From: Basidiobolus meristosporus CBS 931.73
Taxonomy: Eukaryota; Basidiobolomycota; Basidiobolomycetes; Basidiobolales; Basidiobolaceae
Assembly (NCBI GenBank): GCA_002104905.1
Contig: MCFE01000253.1
Span: 49,596-113,595, forward strand
Reading direction: 5' to 3'
DNA length: 64,000 nt
The notes below the pieces were generated by a model. The model was given only the letters and a program-made list of their open reading frames with translations, did not search any database and was not told the origin of the DNA. Position numbers and translations under genes: made by a program. How positions within the stretch are numbered: position 1 is the first letter of the stretch; the number at the start of each line of letters is the position of its first letter. Positions 57,247-64,000 of this stretch are shown piece by piece.

Positions 57247-58899
57247 CTTCCTTCTGGAAGAGGAGTTTTTTGATACCTTCTGGGTTCCTCTGCGGCTGCA
57301 ATACTGATTGATAATGGCAACATCATCAAAGTTGGTGTAAGGTTCCCAGGTGTTGTGTTTGGCATCATAGCCTTTCCACTTGACTAAATAAAGGCAATTT
57401 GGTTCTTCTCCATCATGGTCCAAAATAACTTCAACTTCATAGGATTCTCAAGTTACTGGGTCTTGAGAAATAGGTTTGAGTGAGGAAGGTGGAAAGTTTT
57501 TGGGTAGCAGTGCTCCAGTGTTATCTTGAAGTACATAAGATCCTACAGTAGTGCGTCTGACAACCTTGAATGGTCCTTCATACTTGGGGTCAAGCTTAGA
57601 TTGCCGGATTGGATCTAGTGTCATGACATATGACCCATTTGGGAAGCTGCTGTTCCTGTGTCTTGAGGCATATGTTGAAGTCATCTTTTGCTGAGAGGCC
57701 TTACTTCTGGCACTGATAGCAGGGTAGACAATGTTGGTAAGGTACTCAAGCCGGTTCTTTAGCTTATCTGTATTCAAACTTGCTAACTCTGTATTCTGGT
57801 AGTCTCCAAAGTGGTTGTATCTTCTTCCAAACATCAAGGAAAATGGGGTTGATCCATGTAGAGCGGCAATTTTGGTGTTGATAGCATACTGTACAGTTGG
57901 AATGTACTTGTCCCAATTCTTCTTGATACCTTTGATAGATTTCCTGATGATGTTCACTGAGGTCTGAACATGTCTTTCAGCCAGTCCATTAGCTTTGGGA
58001 TGATATGGAGTGATCAGACGATGATCAATGGCGCTATTCTGGCAAAGGGCTTTGATCACGTGATTCACAAATTCTGTTCCACTATCCGATTGAATGACCT
58101 TAGGGAATCCAAAAAGGCAGAAGAGCTTGAATAGTTCTTGTGCAATAGTGGCCACATACTTGTCTGGGATGGCTTTGAGGAAGACAAAACGTGTGCAGAC
58201 ATCCACAATTACAAAGAGGTAGTGATTACCATCATTGCTAGTGGTGAAAGGTCCAGCTAGATCAATTGCAATATGATCCATAGGAAGGCTTGCATGGATG
58301 GGGCTCAAAGGGTGAAATCCATGGCGGCTGATATTGTAAAGTTGACATTCTCTGCACAACTTGACAAATTCTAAGCAGTCAACTTTGATATTTGGCCAGT
58401 GATATCCATCAGAGTGTAGCTTCTTCATAAGTGTATCAGCTCCAAAGTGACCAAGTAAATGACCCCTCTGTATCAATGTTTTCCTTTGTTCTTCAGGTGG
58501 GATTTTCCAAGTTGCTGAATCCAGTTGAGGAATTATTTTGGAAGTTGTAGAGAGTTTACTGATTACATCAGTAATCACATGTCCCTCCCAAGGTGAAGTT
58601 GGAAAAAGTCTTGACAGGTGGTCAGGAAGGATATTGAGAATTCCTGTGCAATGAATAACTGTATATTCATAATCAAGTAGAGTATCAAGCCAGTTGGTAA
58701 GCATTGGAGTCAGAGTCTTCTGAATGTGGATATAGACAAGGGCTCGGTGGTCAGTGTACAAGGTAAAAGGATTACCCCATAGATACTGATGAAACTTCTT
58801 CAAGGCAAAGACTATGGCAAGTAGCTCCTTCTTGGTAGCAGAGTAGTTTCTCTCAGCAGGTTGTAGGGACCTGGCCTGGAAAGAGATCCAGTGAGGCGG
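57247..58899 (-). pseudogene. Ty3/gypsy chromovirus pol fragment
   Basis: In minus sense, starting within RNase H: PAERNYSATKKELLAIVFAL, LYTDHRALVYI. Then the HHCC zinc finger (GHLLGHFGADTLM...CRECQLYN), the integrase core with its D, D and E in HIAIDLAGPF, VIQSDSGTEFVNH and KANGLAERHVQTSV, the C-terminal GPFKVVRRTTVGSYVLQD and finally a chromodomain (YEVEVILDHDGEEPN, YLVKWKGYDAKHNTWEP). A TGA at 57450-57448 separates the integrase from the chromodomain in the same frame. The 5' half (gag, protease, reverse transcriptase) is cut off by the LINE tail at 58900. The domain order and chromodomain identify a chromovirus. Confidence 0.92.
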
Positions 58900-59015
58900 A
58901 TTAGGGGGGAGACAGTCACCAACAGGTGAAATCTTTATTTCAGTTGAAACAAAGAAGCCGGCGCTACTGTTGTAGCTTTGATACAAGAGTGTGTAGCTGA
59001 GGGGAATTTGTAGGT
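58900..59015 (-). mobile_element. LINE family A tail, severely truncated
   Basis: About 116 bases nearly identical to the 3' end of the element at 54.2 kb, with hairpin CACCAACAGGTG and a GATTAGGGGGG junction. Its 5' truncation point is directly followed by telomere repeats, as if a broken end had been healed by telomere addition. Confidence 0.88.
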
Positions 59016-59044
59016 AAGGGTTAGGGTTAGGGTTAGGGTTAGGG
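59016..59044 (+). repeat. Interstitial telomere repeats
   Basis: AAGGG then four TTAGGG units in register, between a truncated LINE (left) and a SINE tail (right). This is an internal telomere tract identical in sequence and orientation to the chromosome end. Confidence 0.95.
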
Positions 59045-59178
59045 GGAGGAAAGTCACCAAGTGGTGAAGTCTTTATTTACTTATGACAAGTATCTAAAGA
59101 AGCCAAGTTAATCTGAAGTAATTCCTAGAAAGCTAGGTCTGAGAGATATCTTCCTGGTAAGCCAGGTCTGAGAGTTGA
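59045..59178 (-). mobile_element. SINE copy 3, 5'-truncated
   Basis: The first 134 bases (3' end in minus sense) of the SINE unit, matching copies 1 and 2 up to GGTCTGAGAGTTGA, then cut by the junction of the full-length LINE (GGGTTAGGGG). The tRNA-like head is absent. Confidence 0.85.
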
Positions 59179-59196
59179 GGGTTAGGGGAGGGAAAG

Positions 59197-59211
59197 TCAC
59201 CAAGTTGGTGA
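59197..59211 (-). promoter_or_regulatory. LINE 3' hairpin
   Basis: TCACCAAGTTGGTGA, a 7-bp perfect inverted repeat around one base. The same position in every element of the array carries a variant (e.g. CACCAACAGGTG, CACCAAGTGGTG, CACCTACTTTGGTG), with stem pairing kept while the loop changes. It is likely to be the structure recognised by the LINE reverse transcriptase. Confidence 0.75.
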
Positions 59212-59269
59212 AATCTTTATTTGAGTTAAGAACTAATCTAGGTACAAATAAAGAAGCCAATTAAGAGGT

Positions 59270-62119
59270 CTAGAACCTCTCTAATAAGTAATCTAATTTA
59301 TGTTTTGTTTCATCTCTTATGTTTGTTTCAATAAAGTAAAGCTCATCAGGGGTAAATATAAAATTCAGGGGTTTTGGGGGAAGTACAAATTGTAGATGTT
59401 TCTGATCAATATAATCCAAGACTGGAACCCAGCCTGGGATTAGGTGTAGTAGGAAAGGTGTGTGGACTTGTAAGTAGCTCTGCCACATAGATCTTAGATG
59501 GTCCTGAGCCAGTAGTCTTGGTTTCTCAGCTTTTTGAAGTTTTGAAGCAAGCTCTGTTACTACAGCAGAGCCAACCAGGGTGTGCCAGCAAGAAGATTTC
59601 AGGGAGGAGTTAGATTGAAGCCATTGTTTGATGGAGGGGTTATGTGATTTCTGAAGTTTGACTAGGAAGGAAGCACGGAGATAGACCATTCGGATTTGGT
59701 ATGGGTAGAAGCCAAAGGCTCCATTAGTTGCATGGATATAGGGAGATACTGGAAGATAAGGTACCAAGGATCTGATACACTGATGGAGAAATTTATCCAG
59801 GCGGTGAAGTTCTCTGGAGGTTAGGGGTATAATGTGGAGACCAAACTCAAGTACCGGCAGTACATACTGCTTCAGAAGTATAGGGATCTTTTGAATTGGA
59901 GTGTCTGGAGTGACTACTACCAGAAGCTTTTTGAGAGCCTGTTGAGCAAGACGGATCCTATTATTCAGGTGGAGCTTTGAGTCAATCCCATGTTGACAAA
60001 ATGGCAGACCTAGATATATTGCAGTTTGTTGTGGCAGAATGCTAGTGTTCTGTATAGTTGTAGTGCATCCAATTGGGACTGTCTTGGAAATTGAGAGTGA
60101 GAGGTTGTTGGCAGCCAAGTACTTCTCAATGATGGCAGTGTCTGCTATGGGATTAGGAGTAGCAATCTTGATATCATCCGCATAGAGAGTTAGTAGTGGA
60201 TAGGGAGAGTCTGGTGAGGGGCCTTTTGGAAATAAAGGAAAGTCATGTAGGAATATCACAAATAGTAAGGGACCTAGTACAGATCCTTGGACTACTCCAT
60301 TTGGAACCTCATAAGTCTCTGATGTACAACTTGGATGCAAAATTTTGGCTGAGTTCTCACAAAATAGAGAACGTACAAGAAGGGTCATTGGTAGTGTGGT
60401 AACTGCTAATAGCTTTCTCCAAAGCAGAGCTCTGTCCACAGAGTCAAAGGCTTTAGTAATGTCAAACAGAATGGTTGGCAATGAGAATTGAAGTGAATGA
60501 TCATGGCTTAGCACTACAGCCATATCCAAGGAGAGTTTGGGCAAGAAGCCAAACTGAGAAGGATGGAATGGATATAGTTGAGATTGCAAGGATCTTGCAA
60601 TTATAAGCTCAAAGATTTTCCGGCAGGTTGGCAGGAGTGAAACTGGCCGGTAAGAACCTGGGAGTGAGTGTTTCCCCTTCCCTTTGTATAAGGGTATTAC
60701 ATTTGCCTGTGACCAGGCCTTTGGGGTAGTCAATTGTTGGGCACAGATAGAGTAGAATGGGAGAAGTAAGTGACTCATTTTGGAGTAGCACACCCGGAGT
60801 AGATCGTAGGTAATCAAGTCATGTCCAGGTGCAGTATTTGCAGGAAGCTTCTTTAAGATTTTCTCCAGAAGCTTTGCTGAAACCAAAATTGGAGATGTTG
60901 GACTGCTAGATATGTTACCAGTATGGTAGAAAGGAGGAGTGGGATGCACGGTTGAATCAAAGAATATAGGGGCCAGTTTGTCTGGTGATGGTATACTCCT
61001 TGCTTGGGGTCTCATGGCTTTATATACTCTTGATATGGACCTTGTGGTGGCATTCATATTTACTAAGGGCAAGGTATCCATGATATGAGCCCATAATCTA
61101 GTGTGCTCAGTGATCTGTAGTGACTTGGAGTAGGAGATTGCGCTTTCCAGGAGGTTCTGTGTTTTTGGGTTAGGGAAACATAGGTAGCTGGAATTTAAGG
61201 CAGAAATGATGGATTTCCATTTAAGTTGGTTTGCAGATGGCTTTTGGTAGGACTTGGTGGGCAGGGCCAGACAGCCAGTGATTATGATGAAATGCTGGTA
61301 AAATAGCCATAATGCATTTATATCATCACAAATCCATGCAGGTAAGCTGGGAAATGCATATTCTGTAAGCAAGGATAGGTAGTTGGCAAAGTCCTGTGTC
61401 TGTGATACTGAAGCTTTGGCTGGCAGGATTGTAAATGGCTGAAGAAGGGTGCCAATTGGTAGGGTTTTTCTGGCAGAAATGATAATATGTATTGGCTTGT
61501 GATCAGATTTCTCTAGTGAACCACAGCTGATATCCTCTGGAATGCTTGTAACCTGGTGGATGTATTGTAAGGCAGCTGGAGTAGCTGTTACCCAGTCAAC
61601 ACAACGTTGAGCTTGCTGAGTGTTTACAGTGACCAGATGGTTTTGTCGGAGGAACTTTGTAAAGTGCTCCTCTCTAGTTCTAAGTCTGGATGAAATAGTG
61701 GTGATATTTTCAGGGTGGGGAATATTTATATCTCCCACTACCATACAAGGGATTGATGAGCTGTTAATGAATTCTGATGTGGCCAAGAAAATTGCCAGTG
61801 TTATGGAGTTAGACAGAGATGGAGGGAGATAGATAATAATGGCTACTATAGTTGGAAGTGTTAGAGCATAGCAGTAATACTCATAGATGATGGATACATT
61901 TGCTGAGGGTGCAAGCTTAGAAGATGAAAGAGCAACAAGTGCCATTGAGTGAGCTGGAAATCTTGGGTGAGCAGATGAATATGCATTCAGTCTAGAGGGA
62001 AGTTTTGGCAACTTAACATCAATTAGTAGGAGCAAAGAATATTCCTTTTTCAGTAAGTTTTCTAATTCAGCTACAGTTGGAGTGATGGAGTTGCAATTGA
62101 GTAAGAGTATGTTTTGTAG
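59270..62119 (-). CDS. LINE ORF2: AP endonuclease and reverse transcriptase
   Basis: A 949-codon open frame directly continuing the ORF1 frame after its UGA. It opens at 62119 (CTA), and the first ATG is not until 61945. The endonuclease domain starts at once: ILLLNCNSITPTVAELENLL, VAIIIYLPPS, VVGDINIPHP (GDxN motif) and LEKSDHKPIHI (SDH motif). The catalytic Glu of the usual QET motif seems to be Asp (LLLIDVKLP). The reverse transcriptase follows: LPGSYRPVSLLPTCRKIFEL, ILFDITKAFDSVDRALLWRK, GVVQGSVLGPLLFVIFLHDF and LLTLYADDIKIATPNP (active-site YADD). A C-terminal domain of about 300 residues contains LVPYLPVSPYIHATNGAFGF. I see no RNase H domain and no CCHC zinc finger at the end. Starting at 61945 would lose the endonuclease N-terminus, so synthesis by readthrough from ORF1 is the best explanation. 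Confidence 0.92.
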   Translation of the reverse strand, partial: LQNILLLNCNSITPTVAELENLLKKEYSLLLLIDVKLPKLPSRLNAYSSAHPRFPAHSMALVALSSSKLAPSANVSIIYEYYCYALTLPTIVAIIIYLPPSLSNSITLAIFLATSEFINSSSIPCMVVGDINIPHPENITTISSRLRTREEHFTKFLRQNHLVTVNTQQAQRCVDWVTATPAALQYIHQVTSIPEDISCGSLEKSDHKPIHIIISARKTLPIGTLLQPFTILPAKASVSQTQDFANYLSLLTEYAFPSLPAWICDDINALWLFYQHFIIITGCLALPTKSYQKPSANQLKWKSIISALNSSYLCFPNPKTQNLLESAISYSKSLQITEHTRLWAHIMDTLPLVNMNATTRSISRVYKAMRPQARSIPSPDKLAPIFFDSTVHPTPPFYHTGNISSSPTSPILVSAKLLEKILKKLPANTAPGHDLITYDLLRVCYSKMSHLLLPFYSICAQQLTTPKAWSQANVIPLYKGKGKHSLPGSYRPVSLLPTCRKIFELIIARSLQSQLYPFHPSQFGFLPKLSLDMAVVLSHDHSLQFSLPTILFDITKAFDSVDRALLWRKLLAVTTLPMTLLVRSLFCENSAKILHPSCTSETYEVPNGVVQGSVLGPLLFVIFLHDFPLFPKGPSPDSPYPLLTLYADDIKIATPNPIADTAIIEKYLAANNLSLSISKTVPIGCTTTIQNTSILPQQTAIYLGLPFCQHGIDSKLHLNNRIRLAQQALKKLLVVVTPDTPIQKIPILLKQYVLPVLEFGLHIIPLTSRELHRLDKFLHQCIRSLVPYLPVSPYIHATNGAFGFYPYQIRMVYLRASFLVKLQKSHNPSIKQWLQSNSSLKSSCWHTLVGSAVVTELASKLQKAEKPRLLAQDHLRSMWQSYLQVHTPFLLHLIPGWVPVLDYIDQKHLQFVLPPKPLNFIFTPDELYFIETNIRDETKHKLDYLLERF

Positions 62120-63778
62120 TCAGGCAGACTCTGAGGTTGCCTGTTCCTGCTGAAACTCTTGCACTGCCCTTTGTAAATTTCCAGAATTATTCCACAACTC
62201 TTCAAATGGAGCTTGTGTAATGTCTTTCAGGATTCTAATTGCTTCCTCTTTCAAGAAGTAGGCCACATCATAGGTTGGAGCCTGTTTCTTAATGGCAGCA
62301 AAGAAAGCCATAATTGCCATGTGAGCTGGGGGCTTGTTGAATATTCCTGGCTCAGTGTCCATTGACTCTGGTGGAATGATTGTGAATTTGGTAGACACCC
62401 AGTTTAGATTTTTTGCCAGATACTTAGTCAATGCAGTGGAGAAGTTTCTGTCCACAATCATTTCTAGGATCTTTCCTCTTCTCCAAGCTAGGTTAACAAT
62501 TTTTGAAGTGTCAATATTTAGAGAGCGGAATGTATGTCTGATGTTTGATATAGTAGTCCATGGAACATTGGCAAAGTATAGCAAGGACCAATTCTGGAGC
62601 TGAGGTAAGTTTGCTGGAGGCTTATAGGTAGACTTCCTGGCAGGTTGTGTGGTAGGCTTTAGTGTTTCCAAGGTAGCAAGTTGTGGTTGAGACTTTTTAG
62701 AATTACGTATGACTTTGGAAAGAATTCTGCCAGCAACTGTGTCAGGAATGTTAGTACTTGTTGATGGTGCAGGGCCTGGCTCCTGGTACTGCTTTTGTAG
62801 AATACTTGAGTATGTCTCTTTTTGTTTTCCTTTATCCAAGGTGCTATGCCTTGGAATGGGATTTTGGGGAATAGAGACTTCAGGTATCAACTCTGGGGTC
62901 TGGTGATTGTCCAACACTGTTGCTTGAGCTTCCAGCTTTTCCTCTAAGATTTGAACTCTCTGCTTAAGCTCATCATTTGACGCTATAAGTGTGGCATTGT
63001 TTGGAGCCAGGTCAGGTGTTGAGTTATGAAGGCAGGTTGAGCAGCATTCTAACTCCTTTGTTTGGTCATCCAACTTTTCTTCTAAGGTTTGAACCCTCAA
63101 TTTGAGTGCACCATTTGAGGTTAGAAGCTCCAAGTTATCAGCCTGCAACTTCTTTAGATCCCTAAATATCTCAAATATCTGTGCCTGCAAGTCTTTAGCA
63201 GTGATATTTCTGATGGGTACTATTTCCTCTAGGAGTTCTTCTTGAGCCAGGTGAGCATTGGGACTTGAGCACTCTACTGAAGGAGTTGCTGGAATTTCCT
63301 CAATGTCTGACAAAACTCCTTCACTTGCAGCATCAGTTGTATGATTATCCTGAGTAGCAGCAACAACCTCAAGTTCACAAGGACCAGTTGAAGTAAAACA
63401 TTTCTTGGGTGGGACTATCTCAAGAGGCTTGGGTGGGACTTTTGCTTTGAATGGTGAGGTACTAGGATCAAGAATTGGGACTGGGACAGAAGCTATGGTG
63501 TCTATTTCAGCAGCAGTTGCTGTAGAGCTACTGGGGCTCTGACTGGCTGGTTTTTTGGTCTTTGCCTTCACTCCTGCTACCAACTGGTCAAGACCACAAA
63601 TCTTTGTACAGGCCTTGCATTGGACCTGCTTGACCTTATTCTTGCCAGCACGGCCATTGAGCTTCCATTTGCCTCTGATACCACAGGCAGTGCAGTCAAG
63701 TTTTGAATACCATCTTCTGAAGAGAGTCAGATCCTCTTTTTCCTCACTGGTAAGAATCACCTTACTTTGTGGAGGCAT
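62120..63778 (-). CDS. LINE ORF1: zinc-binding, coiled-coil protein
   Basis: 552 residues from the ATG at 63778, the nucleic-acid-binding partner protein of the LINE. Residues 28-65 form a CxxC...CxxC zinc-ribbon-like site (LDCTACGIRGKWKL, VQCKACTKICGLDQL). A Ser/Pro/Thr-rich linker precedes two leucine-zipper-like segments at about 195-250 and 265-295, whose wording is partly repeated (LKLRVQTLEEKLDDQ and LKQRVQILEEKLEAQ), suggesting internal duplication. The C-terminal third (about 400-480, WSLLYFANVPWTTISNIRHT and following) has an RRM-like character. It ends EQATSESA at a UGA (62122-62120), followed in frame by ORF2. No C-terminal gag-type knuckles are seen. Confidence 0.85.
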   Translation of the reverse strand: MPPQSKVILTSEEKEDLTLFRRWYSKLDCTACGIRGKWKLNGRAGKNKVKQVQCKACTKICGLDQLVAGVKAKTKKPASQSPSSSTATAAEIDTIASVPVPILDPSTSPFKAKVPPKPLEIVPPKKCFTSTGPCELEVVAATQDNHTTDAASEGVLSDIEEIPATPSVECSSPNAHLAQEELLEEIVPIRNITAKDLQAQIFEIFRDLKKLQADNLELLTSNGALKLRVQTLEEKLDDQTKELECCSTCLHNSTPDLAPNNATLIASNDELKQRVQILEEKLEAQATVLDNHQTPELIPEVSIPQNPIPRHSTLDKGKQKETYSSILQKQYQEPGPAPSTSTNIPDTVAGRILSKVIRNSKKSQPQLATLETLKPTTQPARKSTYKPPANLPQLQNWSLLYFANVPWTTISNIRHTFRSLNIDTSKIVNLAWRRGKILEMIVDRNFSTALTKYLAKNLNWVSTKFTIIPPESMDTEPGIFNKPPAHMAIMAFFAAIKKQAPTYDVAYFLKEEAIRILKDITQAPFEELWNNSGNLQRAVQEFQQEQATSESA

Positions 63779-63859
63779 ATTTGCAATTTCCTAAAAAAAA
63801 AAAAAAACACCAAAAGTGGGGGAGGAATCTTTTAGTTGTTGGATGTTAGTCTCTATGGC

Positions 63860-64000
63860 TTAGGGTTAGGGTTAGGGTTAGGGTTAGGGTTAGGGTTAGG
63901 GTTAGGGTTAGGGTTAGGGTTAGGGTTAGGGTTAGGGTTAGGGTTAGGGTTAGGGTTAGGGTTAGGGTTAGGGTTAGGGTTAGGGTTAGGGTTAGGGTTA
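63860..64000 (+). repeat. Terminal telomere array (TTAGGG)n
   Basis: About 23.5 uninterrupted TTAGGG units running to the end of the window, G-rich strand pointing outward, as at a right-hand chromosome end. Confidence 0.98.

Larger units (their letters stand above)
59179..63859 (-). mobile_element. Full-length telomeric LINE, family B
   Basis: A non-LTR retrotransposon of about 4.7 kb. In minus sense: terminal telomere repeats, a 5' UTR of about 80 bases with a T14 tract and AG, ORF1 (ATG at 63778), one in-frame UGA, ORF2 (endonuclease and reverse transcriptase), a short 3' UTR (59179-59269) with AATAAAG, the hairpin at 59197-59211 and a CCCCTAACCC end. It lacks a poly(A) tail. It is the outermost element on the chromosome and has no disabling mutation that I can see apart from the UGA, so it could be active. 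The two short open frames upstream of each ORF play no obvious role. Confidence 0.9.

Noticed and set aside
58900-58986. Extra N-terminal residues of the gypsy open frame (from 58986)
   Set aside because: These codons come from the LINE 3' tail inserted upstream, not from the gypsy polyprotein.
57448-62122. Recoding of UGA as an amino acid across the genome
   Set aside because: Single-copy genes such as the homeodomain factor, the HAD phosphatase and BLOC1S6 end properly at TGA, so UGA is a normal stop; the in-frame UGAs are confined to mobile elements.
62120-63778. ORF1 as a stand-alone cellular zinc-finger gene
   Set aside because: It is in frame and directly adjacent to the endonuclease-reverse transcriptase and within 82 bases of telomere repeats, as expected for a LINE ORF1.

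Overview
The window is nuclear DNA from a filamentous or early-diverging fungus, and its right edge is a chromosome end. The genes are close together, on both strands, and cut by short GT-AG introns, many of 57-70 nt. Several homologues are sporadic in, or missing from, the familiar yeasts and moulds: MCM9, a PPP1R21-type FERRY subunit and the BLOC-1 subunit pallidin. The last 141 bases are perfect TTAGGG repeats. I cannot name the species. TGA, TAA and TAG all end ordinary genes, so the nuclear code looks standard.

Layout. 1-3.7 kb is a graveyard of one Ty1/copia family: RNase H and gag fragments, intact and partial LTRs, and one very diverged GC-rich LTR. 5.2-51.9 kb is a normal gene-dense block: homeodomain factor (-), Polo kinase (-), CYM1 presequence protease (-), 7TM-RGS protein (+), RPS9 (+), AMP deaminase (+), PHOSPHO-type HAD phosphatase (-), TAF1 (-), MCM9 (-), UTP12/DIP2 (+), FBXO9/HRT3 F-box protein (+), RAD17 (+), RPL14 (-), TBC Rab-GAP (+, frame broken), BLOC1S6 (+), metacaspase (+), PMP47 carrier (+), PPP1R21-like coiled-coil protein (+). 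These are housekeeping, cell-cycle, checkpoint and trafficking genes with no evident cluster or shared pathway, although MCM9, RAD17 and Polo all act in genome maintenance or cell division.

The last 12 kb (52-64 kb) is a subtelomeric retroelement array. All elements are on the minus strand, with 5' ends toward the chromosome tip and 3' ends toward the centromere. Each 3' end carries a short hairpin (TCACCAA..TTGGTGA type), then a run of C ending in CCCTAA-like telomeric sequence. The outermost unit is a full-length non-LTR retrotransposon abutting the terminal telomere repeats. Its ORF1 (zinc-binding plus coiled coil) and ORF2 (AP-endonuclease plus reverse transcriptase) lie in one frame, separated by a single UGA followed by CUA, a known readthrough context. 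Inside it lie 5'-truncated LINE copies, three copies of a tRNA-derived SINE with the same 3' hairpin tail, a Ty3/gypsy chromovirus fragment ending in the same tail, and a decayed copia element.

The most interesting proposal is therefore a telomere-targeted LINE that appears to mobilise its own SINE and perhaps other RNAs onto chromosome ends, analogous in layout to HeT-A/TART, SART/TRAS and MoTeR. The retroelement DNA is strongly depleted in CpG compared with the genes, which suggests cytosine methylation or a related mutation process.

Exon borders were read by eye from GT/AG sites and protein family conservation. The spans of multi-exon genes are more reliable than individual introns.
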